Positions 11,171 to 20,994 of a stretch of 64,000 nucleotides of DNA are shown here, piece by piece. Below the pieces are notes generated by a model that was not told where the DNA came from, did not search any database, and worked only from the letters and a program-made list of their open reading frames with translations. The position numbers and the translations under genes are program-made. The DNA comes from Schistocephalus solidus (lineage: Eukaryota > Platyhelminthes > Cestoda > Diphyllobothriidea > Diphyllobothriidae), in assembly GCA_017591395.1 (NCBI GenBank), contig WEDG01001512.1, positions 1 through 64,000 of the forward strand, in the 5' to 3' direction. Numbering within the stretch: position 1 is the stretch's first letter; every line of letters begins with the position of its first letter.

Positions 11171-12919
11171 CCCCGCGTTTTTCTCGCATTAGCAGCTCCC
11201 TTTCCTTTATGCCGTTCGCCCTCCGTACATAGCCTTCCCCATCATAATCGATCACTACTTATGTACCCCTAATTATTGTTCTATTAACGGCTCAATTGTA
11301 TACAATTGAGATGGCTTCCGTTTGGATCCATTCAAGCCATTCCTGCGATGTACCCACTCCCGCATGATATAGGAAATGTGCAGATGAAATTAGCAAAGTA
11401 TTTTATTATAAAAAATATTTAAATAACATATGTACAGGCATTGGGTAAATTTAGTCATCGTTGGTCCACACGGCTGCCCTTATCCGATGGTGTTTCCTAA
11501 AATAAATAATATGCTGGTTACAGTGGTGAATATTATGAAAGGTTATAAATCATAAAGTCAGGATTAACAAAAAAATATCGCTTAATTAATAACATATAAA
11601 CCTTAAATGCGTAAAAGTGTGAATACGTTGAGATAATTACTATGTCATGGGACAGAACTTTGTTGCTCCTCTTTCATTAAACACTTAAGCTTTGGTTTGT
11701 TTGTTTTGCTTAAATAGAAGTGTTGAAATGACGAGTTTGTTTTTAAGTAAAAAACCTGTTTTTCCAAGGTTTAGAAATAGCAAAAATGAAGTTAAAACAG
11801 CTATACGAATGAAGTGAATATATCCGGGAAATAATGTTAAGAGTCAAGACTAGTCTGTTATTGACGTTCGAGGGTATTCATTTGACAGAGGTAGAAACGT
11901 CTGCGGTCGATTCGAAGGGATAGGTACTTCCAATCAGATGCGAGGCGCAGTCGATTCAGTGTGGGGAGTCTGCCGAATAATTAGACTTAGTTGACTGATT
12001 GCTAAAAAGGTGAAAAATAGATTAGGAGCAAGAAGAGTTCAACGGTAAGAAACTTTCAATGCAGTCATACAGTCTTCATATTTGTGTTATATATCATAGT
12101 GTTGATTATGTTTGATCTAGCTGTATGAAACCGCGGTTTCATACTCAGCGCTAGTACATTCGGTTTCATAAAGCTATATCAAAAAACCTAGACGTGCGGC
12201 TCATTGCACATTCGAATAACATAGAGCATAAATGATGTTAAAAATGGAAAAACATACTACTAACAGACAGAGATAAAAATAATAAGTTTTTGCAAGTTAG
12301 TTTTTAAAGCAAATTGTTTTACTAATCATAAAAATTATACATAAAAAAATAAAGACGCTATCCAAAAACATTTTAAATGTAAAGTTATCATAATTTTTTT
12401 AAAATAGTTTTAAAGATAGAAAAAGCTGCTTTTTAGATAATGGATATATAAATCATTAAATTGAGAGCCCATTGTGTCTAGCCAGAAGATAAGTATTTAT
12501 GAGTCTTGTAGGTCACTAACCACCACTTATAGCTTGCCCATAACCAGAGGGTGTAACACATAACCAGATGATAAGATTCTTAATCTCTGTGTGCATTGCA
12601 GGTCGTCGTAGGTGGTTTATAAAAAGGACATGAAATAACTAATCGTGGGAGATTCTGGCCTGAGTATCCGGTTCTAGTGAATGGCTATCACCGCACGCAA
12701 AGTACGTTTGGATTTTTCAGCTTGACTTCTAGGTGCTGATAATACAGCTCATCGGGGAGAACTCAGGATTGAAGCAGCTATCGCCAACAGTAACTGCCGC
12801 GTCAGAGCCCTTTCGGCCCGAATTCTATGTTGAAGAACTGAGTTGAAAATGCCCTATCTTATTCAAAAATAGATGTGTGCTATTATTTAACATATATTGT
12901 TTGATTTTTTTATTTTAAA
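11171..12919. other. AT-rich region without recognisable genes
   Basis: About 1.75 kb with no ORF of note and no repeat family seen elsewhere in the window, apart from the inverted repeat at 12111-12183 listed separately. Homopolymer A and T runs are common around 12240-12460. Confidence 0.5.
12111..12183. repeat. Inverted repeat with a perfect 20-bp palindrome
   Basis: Half-site TATGAAACCG is followed directly by its reverse complement CGGTTTCATA at 12124-12143, a perfect 20-bp palindrome. A third CGGTTTCATA lies at 12161-12170. The outer flanks extend the match: the 23 bases 12111-12133 pair with 12161-12183 with three mismatches. It may be the remnant of an inverted-terminal-repeat element or a dimeric protein-binding site; no function can be assigned. 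Confidence 0.7.
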
Positions 12920-13570
12920 TTCTCGTATGGTTCGACTATTTCTAATAGAATTTGGCAGGGCATTCCATATTGTCGCGTATCTTATGGAATAGAAGTTGAA
13001 TTGTGGGCCTTTTTGAATTTCGGAATTTTTATAATATTTTCTGAATTTCTAGTGTCTCGGGGACCGTTTTGATTTGTTAGTAAATTCATTCTGAGAATAT
13101 CTTGGTCGTGTGTGATTTTGAATAGAAAAGTGAGACCATTTTTGAGTCTTCTGATCCAGACGGGTTGAAGACCATATCTATCGTATAGTTTCATGTATGG
13201 GCCTTGAAAGGCATCACATTTAGATAAGGATCTGGTAAAGCATCTTTGAATGGCTTCTAGTTTCTTTCGGCCATCTGATGGCATAATGCCAAAAAAAATT
13301 GAGCAGTAATCCAAGAGAGGTAAAACGTACATTTTATATAGTCTTGTCTTTAGGGCAGGTGAGGAGAAATTTTTACAAATGAATCCGCATAGTCTAGTGG
13401 CTTTTTGTGATATTTGTTTAACGTGGGGAGATAAATCAAGAGTATTTGTATAGCTAAGACCTAAGTCTTTTATTGATGTTGTCTCGGTTATTTCTTGATT
13501 ATTGAAAAATATGGGAGGAAGTTTTTGTGAACCAAATATCAGGAGATAGGTAATCCAATCATACGTTGCG
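12920..13570 (-). pseudogene. Non-LTR retrotransposon post-RT fragment (A/C-like family)
   Basis: Read on the - strand, the segment encodes SIKDLGLSYTN, then YKMYVLPLLDYCSIFFG and KLEAIQRCFTRSL. These blocks match the C-terminal, post-RT part of families A (IKDLGLSYTN, LPILEFCCPFF) and C (IKDLGISYS, VRPSLEYCSFIF). An open stretch of 116 codons (12982-13332) remains. It is too different from A and C to be the same family. No RT domain precedes it; sequence similarity stops near 13570 where a PLE fragment begins. Confidence 0.75.
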
Positions 13571-13574
13571 GGTT

Positions 13575-13800
13575 TGATTAATGAAAGAGAAAGGGGGAGG
13601 AAATTTATCTAAGCAAATCAGTTCAGATTTTAGTCAAAACGCGTCAAGTGTGATCGACACTGCAAAGCGCGGGATAACAGTCACTCAGGCGGGAGAGGGA
13701 AGGGGGTGTGAGAGGAGGGGTGCGGGAATGGGCTTCATCTATTATCGGTCCTTACCACGGCAGTGTGAGGTTGATCGTATGATCCAACTGCTTCCTAGGG
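13575..13800 (+). repeat. PLE 5' fragment, inverted relative to the PLE at 13890-15110
   Basis: This segment is repeated in inverted orientation at about 14905-15105. Shared blocks include the sequence around AGCAAATCAGTTCAGATTT, the stretch GCAAAGCGCG and the translated motif IYYRSLPRQCEVDRMIQLL (VYYQSFP..SDVDHMIKRL in the inverted copy). The match is imperfect, roughly 75-80% by eye. It makes the old PLE flanked by inverted partial copies, a known configuration for Penelope elements. Confidence 0.65.
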
Positions 13801-13889
13801 TTCTGTTTTTCATCTCAGTATTGCATCTGCCTCTGTGTAACGCAGGGGACGCCCATGCTTTGCCCGAAATACGACCTTAAATGCAGCCA

Positions 13890-15110
13890 GTTAGTCCACC
13901 ATATGGCCAGTGTAAACCAGGTGCTTTGTAATTGAACTCGTGGGTATCTTATTTTCGGCCATTATCAGCCATTTCGACATGTGTTCAGCTGACCGAGTTG
14001 CAATCTGCCTTTGTGTGTGCCAAATATATTTGCATCCGCAACTAAATGTTAAATCATAAATACAATTCGATGTGGCGTGCATAAGCAGAAGGTGTTTGGT
14101 CGGTCTAGCTGGAATAGCCGTGGTGGTGCTTATAAACATCAACTAAGTGACAGTGTTTGTTCGTTAAATCGTGCATCGAAGTCGTGGCTTTATTACATTT
14201 GACACTATCACCTTTAAAAGGGAGAAAGATGATCACCGGCTTTCTTGGCATGGATATTGCGATGGGACTTTCTTCTCTGAAATGGTGATACTTATCGATG
14301 AATTTCCCCGGATACCCGTTTCCAAGAAAGATATTCTTCAGGAAACTGATCTCATAATCGCTTATATCTGACAAACAAATTGTAGTGGCTCTAGTGAACA
14401 GGCTCAAAACCAAATTTCGTTTACTCTGAATCGGATCGAAACTGAGGAAATGCTTGTATTGACATTAAAAATTAGTTTTTCTATAGATGGACCTCTGAGT
14501 AGAACCATTAGTCCGCCTTCGTACAAGAACGCCTAAAAAGAAAATTTGTGATGCTTGTCGTGCTTGATTATAAATTTTATCTTTGGGTGAACCTTGGTAG
14601 TGCCTTTTGGACTGTTGACTATGGCGAAAATGTCATCCACATATCATCTATAGAATGCGGTTTGTTGTACGCTTTGGCCTAATTTTTCTCGGGGTTTGAC
14701 ATGAAAATGTCCGTTAGGACTGACTCTAATGGCCTGCCGATAGCTACACCATTGATCTGTGGATACAACTGTCCGTTGAACAGGAACATCACATTTTGTG
14801 TATCTTTGTGGTGATTTCTGAAATTGCACTGGTTCCAGGCATGTATCGCCCGACTTTCACAATTAATGTCAATGGTTCTATCGATGAAAGCATCTCTGTA
14901 AGCCGCTTGATCATGTGATCAACATCGGAATGTCATGGAAAGGACTGATAATAGACGAATTCCCATTCACACAGCCCTCCTCTCATTCCTCCTCTTCCCC
15001 GCATGAGTGACTGTCATCTCGCGCTTTGCAATGCTGATCACGCTTGACAAGTTTTAATTGAAATCTGAACTAATTTGCTGAGATAACTGTTCTCTCTCAT
15101 TTTCGCTCTC
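13890..15110 (-). mobile_element. Penelope-like element, degenerate (RT and GIY-YIG)
   Basis: On the - strand the RT block contains FNGQLYPQINGVAIGRPLES (~14700-14790), which corresponds to the PLE box usually reading QIDGVAMGSPLGP. Further on comes FLKNIFLGNGYPGKFI (~14300), the conserved post-RT segment. Last is a GIY-YIG endonuclease start, NCIYDLTFSCGCKYIW (~14010-14060), in which GIY...YIG appears as CIY...YIW. Frameshifts and stops separate the blocks, so this copy is inactive. It is a different lineage from the PLE tandem at 57.7-62.0 kb. Confidence 0.8.
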
Positions 15111-15469
15111 ACCATATGCACAAGCATGTATCGAACCTACAGTTTACGCGTTGTTTACACTTCACGTTTCATCCCTCGAGACCGATACATAATTTGCCAG
15201 TTTATCTTGAATATTTAATAGTAAATGACCGTATGCAGTCAAATAAATGGTCACGAAATTGCTAGACCTCATTAAGTTCTGCTTATTTAATCGCCTTTGC
15301 CTTGTTCAGCTCTGTATTTGTCAAGAAGTGTACATTTTGGGAGGTACTCATATTTATCATGATCCAGAAAGAGGAATATTCAAGACGCCGAAGGTAAGCT
15401 CGTTCACAGCCGAAATTCCTTGCCACCCAAAAATGACTGCCTCATTTCACTGTCTAGTTTGACGGTCTA
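15111..15469. other. Unassigned stretch between PLE and LINE fragments
   Basis: A 71-codon ORF (15247-15462, +) lies here but shows no recognisable motif. I saw no repeat relation to other parts of the window. Confidence 0.4.
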
Positions 15470-15720
15470 GGTGAAAGAAATGGTAACCTTATTTCTAAAT
15501 CTCAGCCTCTGCTATTTTGGCTTTAAGATTAAGTTCCGTTATGGCAACGACGTCGTGGTTTTTCTGAGAAGAGTGCCATGATTTCGTCTGTTTTCCAAAT
15601 GGGAATTGCAGTATAAGTATACAGAAACTTTAAGTTAGACGGAGGATTTCCCGTATACAAGTGCCTATTCGATTTTGCGACGAACTAGGATACACTACGC
15701 CTAAGTCGTTACGGTCACAG
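15470..15720 (-). pseudogene. LINE endonuclease N-terminal fragment
   Basis: On the - strand, allowing frameshifts, the segment reads LKFLYTY, then KTDEIMALFSEK, then a degraded AITE-like box followed by LKAKIAEAEIRLP. The order matches the endonuclease start of family B elements (LYTNAQSLLSK...VAITETWLKAEIADSEV). It is only about 80 codons long with no continuation, so it is an isolated scrap. Confidence 0.5.
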
Positions 15721-16132
15721 GCTTTCTCCGGAGATATGACCTCTGGTCAAATTCAAGGTGTTTGGTTCCAAATTCGGAGATAAGTGAAGGATATTATATA
15801 AAACATCTAGTAGTCACGGCAATGATGTTAATAGTTAACCCATTGTTAAAACATGTAGGGGTCGTAGCAGTGGTTACACTCAGAGCTCTACAATCATCAT
15901 GCCCTGTTCCTTGTAGGAAGAGAACGGGAAGGACCATTAAAGTTGCGTACTCTGTATAATAACACAGTAGTGGTCAGAGGCCCCAATGCGCGGCCAGCTC
16001 GGGGCCTACGTGCATGTCTGCTTACCAGCTTGATGTGGGCGTGAGTGACTTAACATCATATGAGAATGAGTCATTGGTCGCTTGATCCGTTGATTGGGTG
16101 ATAGTGGTTGTGGATTGGAGTTATTCAGGGTA
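15721..16132. other. Unassigned stretch next to copy A3
   Basis: No ORF with recognisable domains. A 65-codon ORF at 15762-15959 has no visible motif. The stretch ends at the 3' tail of copy A3. Confidence 0.4.
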
Positions 16133-18495
16133 ATGTGTTTAGAATTTAGAATTAATATTTGGTAAGCACCGGAAAGGCACTGTCTAGACAAACATAAGTA
16201 ACGAAATAAAGTTATGACAATTTGTGCAGATAAATGTACAAATACATAACTTGTCCTGCTATGTCAACAGTTAGCAATGTTTAAAAATTAGTGGTGAACT
16301 AGAAATAAATAGGCAGTGAAAAAACTCCTACCATTAAAATGGAGGCAGAGTTCAATAGGCCTTCATTTTTGAATAGAAGGTAGGAGAAAAAAACTGCTTA
16401 GCAAAAAAATGGTCAGGTGGTAGAGTAGGGTATGGTAATACTGAAGTATCAGTTTATAATGAGATATTGAAACGTCGAGGTGATTCGTTCTTGATCACTT
16501 AGGCGTATGAAACAAAATCTCACGAAAATGCGTCAATGAACTTAAGTCCTCAGCATCTTAGGATCCATAATTGAATTCTGATGACGGTTAGTATCCAAAG
16601 AAACGGTAGAATTTTAGACTGAGGACCACCGAATGTGAACGTCCAAATGACGTCATCGTTTGGAGTACTGGTGATATAAGGAGACATTATAGTTCATGGG
16701 CGTCTCGAGGTAGCGTAAATATAGTTTCAAGAGGGTTACTCAAATTCCCGATGGTCCTTTCTCCGAGTGATGGGGAAAGCTACTGGGAAAAGATGAGGAA
16801 AATAAAAGGTTAATAGAATCAGTGTTAAGATAAATGTGCAGTCTTCGCTTGAATGCAGATAGACTAGTTAACGACCTTATTTCAATTGGCAAGTTATTCC
16901 AAAGAAAAACTATACCTAGAAGCAAAGAAGAGAGCGTTTACACGTGGAGGATGCAGGGGAGGTATAATTAGTGCAGAATTTCTTAGGTTATAAGGAAGAC
17001 TAACGGGGGTAATGACAGTAAGCTTTGGGAGAGTTGGAAGTATTATTAAGTCGAAAAAAAGGAGACAAAAGCCTGCTTCAAGTCTCCTGACCCAAAGAAA
17101 TTTTTAGCTTCATTAGCTGGCATCTTGTTGAGTAGGAAGTAGTTAAAAGAGTCGGATATAGGAGTTTTTTGTGAAATGTCTTTGGACATTTTCAATTTTT
17201 GAACGGCTAGATTCGTTCATCGAACCGAAGAAAGGACAGCAAAATTCAAGAATCGGAAGTACAAACATACGATAAAGTCTTAATTTAATTTCAGGAAGGT
17301 AGAAATTATAAGAAATAAAGCCGCAAATCTGAGCAGCTTTGGCCGTAATTCTATCGGCATGAGGCAAAAGATCTAATTTATTGGTGTAGCTTAAGCCCAA
17401 GTCCTTGATGGAGGAACATTCAATCATAGGGCAACCTTCAAAGATAAGAGGTTGCGGCAGCCTTACAGGCCCAAAACTCATGTAGCGACACTTAGTAGGT
17501 GAGCACTCCATTAGCCATGCAGAGCTCCAGGCCGAAAGAGCGTCTAAGTCTGAGTGAACTTGTTCTAGGCAACGTTCGGTCGTAGAGTTATAGAGACGGA
17601 ATGCACGCATTTGAGGTCATCAGCATAAATAAAAGATTGAGAATGTTTAACTATCGATGAAATATCCTTTATATACAGTAAGAACAACAAAGGACCTTAT
17701 ATGGTACCTTGAAGGATACCACTAACAATAGGGGTAGCGCTTGAGTATGAGGATCCTACTAAAACGTTTTGTTTTCGATCATTTAGGTATGATCTAATAA
17801 AGTCAGTAAGGGGACTACGAAATCCTATAGCTTCTAGTTTAGCTAGAAGTCGTTTATGAGGCACTTTATCGAATGCCTTACTAAGATCAAAATAGATAAC
17901 AACTACAGATAGAGAGGTAAATAGATTTAGAAAAGACATGTGGCAGGTTTCACAAAGGCGGTCCGGTAAGAAGCCGTGTTGGGTAAAGTTGATAATTTGA
18001 TTGCTTATGCAAAAATCGGTGATTTGTTTTGCAAAAAGTTTTTCGAAGAGTTTAGCAAGAGAGGGCGTTTTATGAACACCGCGATAGTTATAAATGTCCG
18101 AGCGGGAACCAGATTTAAAAACTGGTATTATAATAGAAGTTTTCCAATAATCGGGGAAGAAACCATTTTCGAGAAATACGGAGAATAACTTGCTTAGTAA
18201 AGGTGGAAAATCCCTTAACTGTTTAATAAGTGAGTTTGGAATGTTATCAGTTCCAACCGAATGTGAATTTTTTAGGTGAGCTATTTCTTTTTGAATACAT
18301 GAAGGCGAGAAATTAATATTTGTTAGAAGCGAATTTGAAAGCAGAGGAATTGTGGGAGTGGGGTTAGATTCAGTGGTGAAGTGGTTGGCAAAAAACGAGT
18401 TTAACAATTCAGCTTTGCCCAAATCGTCTGTAACAAATTTTTGTTACAGTCGAGTAATAGCGGAGTTACATTCAGACGCTTAGCCGATGACCGAA
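16133..18495 (-). mobile_element. Family A non-LTR retrotransposon copy A3, 5'-truncated
   Basis: The element reads right to left. It is cut at its 5' side at ~18495, within the region matching 3640 of A2, where copy C2 begins. The RT and post-RT parts follow, then the 3' UTR with the hairpin (plus-strand CTCCTACC at ~16328 and GGTAGGAG at ~16378). The tail is AAATATTAATTCTAAATTCT, homologous to the tail of A1 near 1150. It is the best family A copy for reading the protein. Confidence 0.85.
17143..18422 (-). pseudogene. Reverse transcriptase and C-terminal region of copy A3
   Basis: The first open block (18422 down to 17697, 241 codons) starts at LNSFFANHFTTE and contains NSHSVGTDNIPNSLI, WKTSIIIPVFKSGSRSD, TQHGFLPDRLCETC, IYFDLSKAFDKVPH and SGILQGTI, where the canonical box is SGVPQGS. 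The catalytic YADDLK is at ~17620, after a short frameshift. The second block (17610 down to 17143, 155 codons) contains SIKDLGLSYTN and LPILEFCCPFFG. At least two frameshifts and a stop near 17697 interrupt it. The active-site aspartates are intact, so decay is by indels rather than active-site loss. Confidence 0.85.
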
Positions 18496-19115
18496 CATGG
18501 CCCACTCTTATTTTGTTTTTTATCAATTATGTACCAGGTTTATTTTGGAATGGTAGGCCCTTTATGTATGCCAACGATTTAAAATTTGCCTATCGATACA
18601 AGCCGGCAGTTCGCAACACCGTGCTTGACCTATTAAAAACAATCTTGAGGCCTTTGCCCAGTGATGCTGCACATGGTGCCTTTCCCTTTCTTGACACAAA
18701 TGCTCCATCATGGTTGTTGGCGTCGACCATTATCCTCCACGAAGCAAAGATGGCCACGAAGAAAATAGATTCGGTCCAGCACTTCATTATTAAAAGAGTT
18801 TTATCGGCGGATAACCGTAATCTGACGTATCAAGAATGCTGTGGGCTTATAAACATTGACCCTTATGGTTTTGCCGATTACAGAGGGGACACTTTTTATT
18901 GTTAAGCTTTTGAATAGTCGCACATTTAATCCCCTTACCACTGTGAGACAGCTTGACCACTCTCGACGCAGCAGTCATCGCAATGTCTTCTTATTTCTTC
19001 CATTAGATCGCACAGTTGAGTATCGTCTGTTCTTTTCGATAAAGGCCATTTCCATATGGAATAAACAACCCAAGAATATAAAAATTGTCCAAACCTATCG
19101 TTTGTTAGAGTGCAC
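18496..19115 (+). mobile_element. Family C non-LTR retrotransposon copy C2, first part
   Basis: Translated blocks match the C1 ORF: GRPFMYANDLKFAYRYKP corresponds to GRPFLYADDLKVAYRYKP of C1, then IDSVQHFIIKRVLSADNRNL and LNSRTFNPLTTVRQLDHSR. Relative to C1 there is an internal deletion after the LLKT block, and the catalytic YADD reads YAND. The copy is truncated on the left at A3 and interrupted on the right by B2; its 3' UTR reappears after 20745. Confidence 0.85.
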
Positions 19116-19124
19116 TAATTCAGT

Positions 19125-20745
19125 ATAATTCAGTATATATAAGGGAGATAGGCAGAGCCTTTGAAAACCCTATTTACAGATAGACGCTACCAAAATAAGC
19201 AAATGTTACATGACGATAGTCGTTTAGTATATCGATCATTACTGTCAACTAAATATATGTCCATCAAGTAAAAACTTATCAAGTCTTCTTTTAAAGAGTT
19301 CAACGCTTTCAGTCTGAACAACCGAAGTTGGAAGTTTGTTCAATTCTTCAATCACCCGTTGGGAAAAGAAGTTGGCCCGCACTTCAAGCTTGGCGTGTTT
19401 TCTTTTCAGTTTGTATTGGTGACCTCGGAGACTTGTCATGTTTGCAAATTCGAAAAAATGGGCCATCTGAAGAGCACAATCAACTCCTCTGACCAGTTTG
19501 AAGACTAACATCATATCCTCTCTGTATTGCCTATAAGAGAGAGGAAAAATTTTAAGTCTTTCTAGTCGGCCCTCATAGGGTAGGCATTCCAATCTGCTGA
19601 CTAGTTTCGTCACCGTCCGTTGAACTTCCTCCAGCAGAGCCTAGTCATCTTTCGTCCAAGGGCGCCACGCCTGAAGGCAATATTCCAACACCGGCCGGAT
19701 AAATGTTCCAAAAACGCGCCCAAAAAGCTTTCCGTCAAAATTAACGAAGGATCTCCTGATTGCGCCTAAGATACACATAGCTTTCTTTGCGATATTCACA
19801 CAGTGCGACGATGGTTTGAGAGTGGGTGTTATCCATATCCCCAAGTTTTTTAGAATATTTACCTCCTGGAGTTGGTGACCCCTGATGAAGTACTGATATT
19901 CAAAACTAATCATCCTTCTTGAACTAGAGCGCAGTCGGATTATTGGGCATTTTGTAAAATTAAGGTTCAGCAGCCACTCATAACACAATGTTTGCAAGCA
20001 ATCTAAGTTTTGTTGTAATTTCCGCGCATCCTCCGGTTTTCCAATCGAGTTACATAACTTCAGATCGTCAGTGAACATTACCTTCTCGCGTGTCAGACAA
20101 TCAAGGCAGTCATTCACATATACCAGAAACAAAATGGGACACAGAACGCTGCCCTGCGGAACTCCCCTGTGAACGGTTTCCCAGGGAGAATTTGTGTCTC
20201 CAATACAAACACGCTGTCGCTTGCCTGTGAGAAAGTCGGCCAACCATTTTTGTAGGTTGCCAGTCACATCCATTTGACGCAGCTTAACGAGCAGACGTCT
20301 GTGTGGAACTCTGTCAAAGGCTTTGCTAAAGTCAATGTAGACCGCATCGACTGACAAACCCATTTCTAATGATTTTGTCCAACTTTCCATGGATGAGAGC
20401 AGGTTTGTGAGGCAGGATCGACCACTTCGAAATCCATGTTGATATGAACTTATCAAGTTATTCTCTTCTAGATGCCTCATCAGTTGCGTTTGATTATCTT
20501 CTCCACCATTTTGCAACCGATACTTGTGAGGCTGACTGGTAAGGCTACTAGTTTTCTGCAATCGGAACAGCTTTCAGAAATTCGGGGTGCCGAAACGGTT
20601 GAATCTGTCTTCTGGGTCGATTGAGTGCGTGGCATTTCAGCCTGATCTAAAATTCTTACCTTGAGGGCAATGGCGCTCTCTCGGTAACCCGCAACCGATG
20701 AATTCTTCAGTAGACAGCGAGCAACCGTCCGCGGATGCACACTTG
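19125..20745 (-). mobile_element. Family B-like non-LTR retrotransposon B2, 5'-truncated, inserted in C2
   Basis: The copy reads right to left, from just before the RT (PVSLTSIGCKMVEKIIK at ~20520) to a 3' end with TGCCTATCTCCCTTATATA followed by a tandem of about ATACTGAATT at 19118-19135. The endonuclease is missing, as expected for 5' truncation. It separates the two parts of C2. Confidence 0.85.
19245..20561 (-). pseudogene. Reverse transcriptase and C-terminal region of B2
   Basis: A 306-codon open block (20561 down to 19641) carries most of the RT: SYQHGFRSGRSCLTNLL, VYIDFSKAFDRVPHRRLL, RGVPQGSVLCPILFLVYVND and FTDDLKL. The last is the FADD box with A to T; both catalytic aspartates remain. 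A stop at ~19640 separates it from the final block (19613 down to 19245), with YREDMMLVFKLVRGVDCALQ and FFEFANMTSLRGHQYKLKR, the conserved end of family B ORF2. Only one stop lies between the two blocks, so the decay is mild here. The 5' part including the endonuclease is absent. Confidence 0.85.
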
Positions 20746-20749
20746 TCTG

Positions 20750-20990
20750 ATGCGTAATTCTGGTTCCTTAAAAAGGCATAAAGACAGCAAAGACGCAGCA
20801 CTGGCGCTGACCCTTCCCCGTTCTGAACTGCTACAATCGCACGGGCAGCATCTTTTTCTCCTGTGAAACATTAATTAAGGAAAAACACTAATAACTATAT
20901 TCCTCCAGGAGTTTTTTCCCTGCTAGTCAGAGTTCAACTGCATATTTCTTCTCATATTGCCTTAAGCTGGTATTGAAAACATTGGTTTAA
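20750..20990 (+). mobile_element. Family C copy C2, 3' UTR part after B2
   Basis: The CTCCTG...CAGGAG hairpin followed by TTTTTTCCCTG at ~20850-20925 corresponds to the CTCCTGA...TCAGGAG hairpin and T-run of C1 at 24045-24090. The following ~60 bases also match loosely. This makes 19125-20745 an insertion in C2. Confidence 0.65.
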
Positions 20991-20994
20991 TTAT

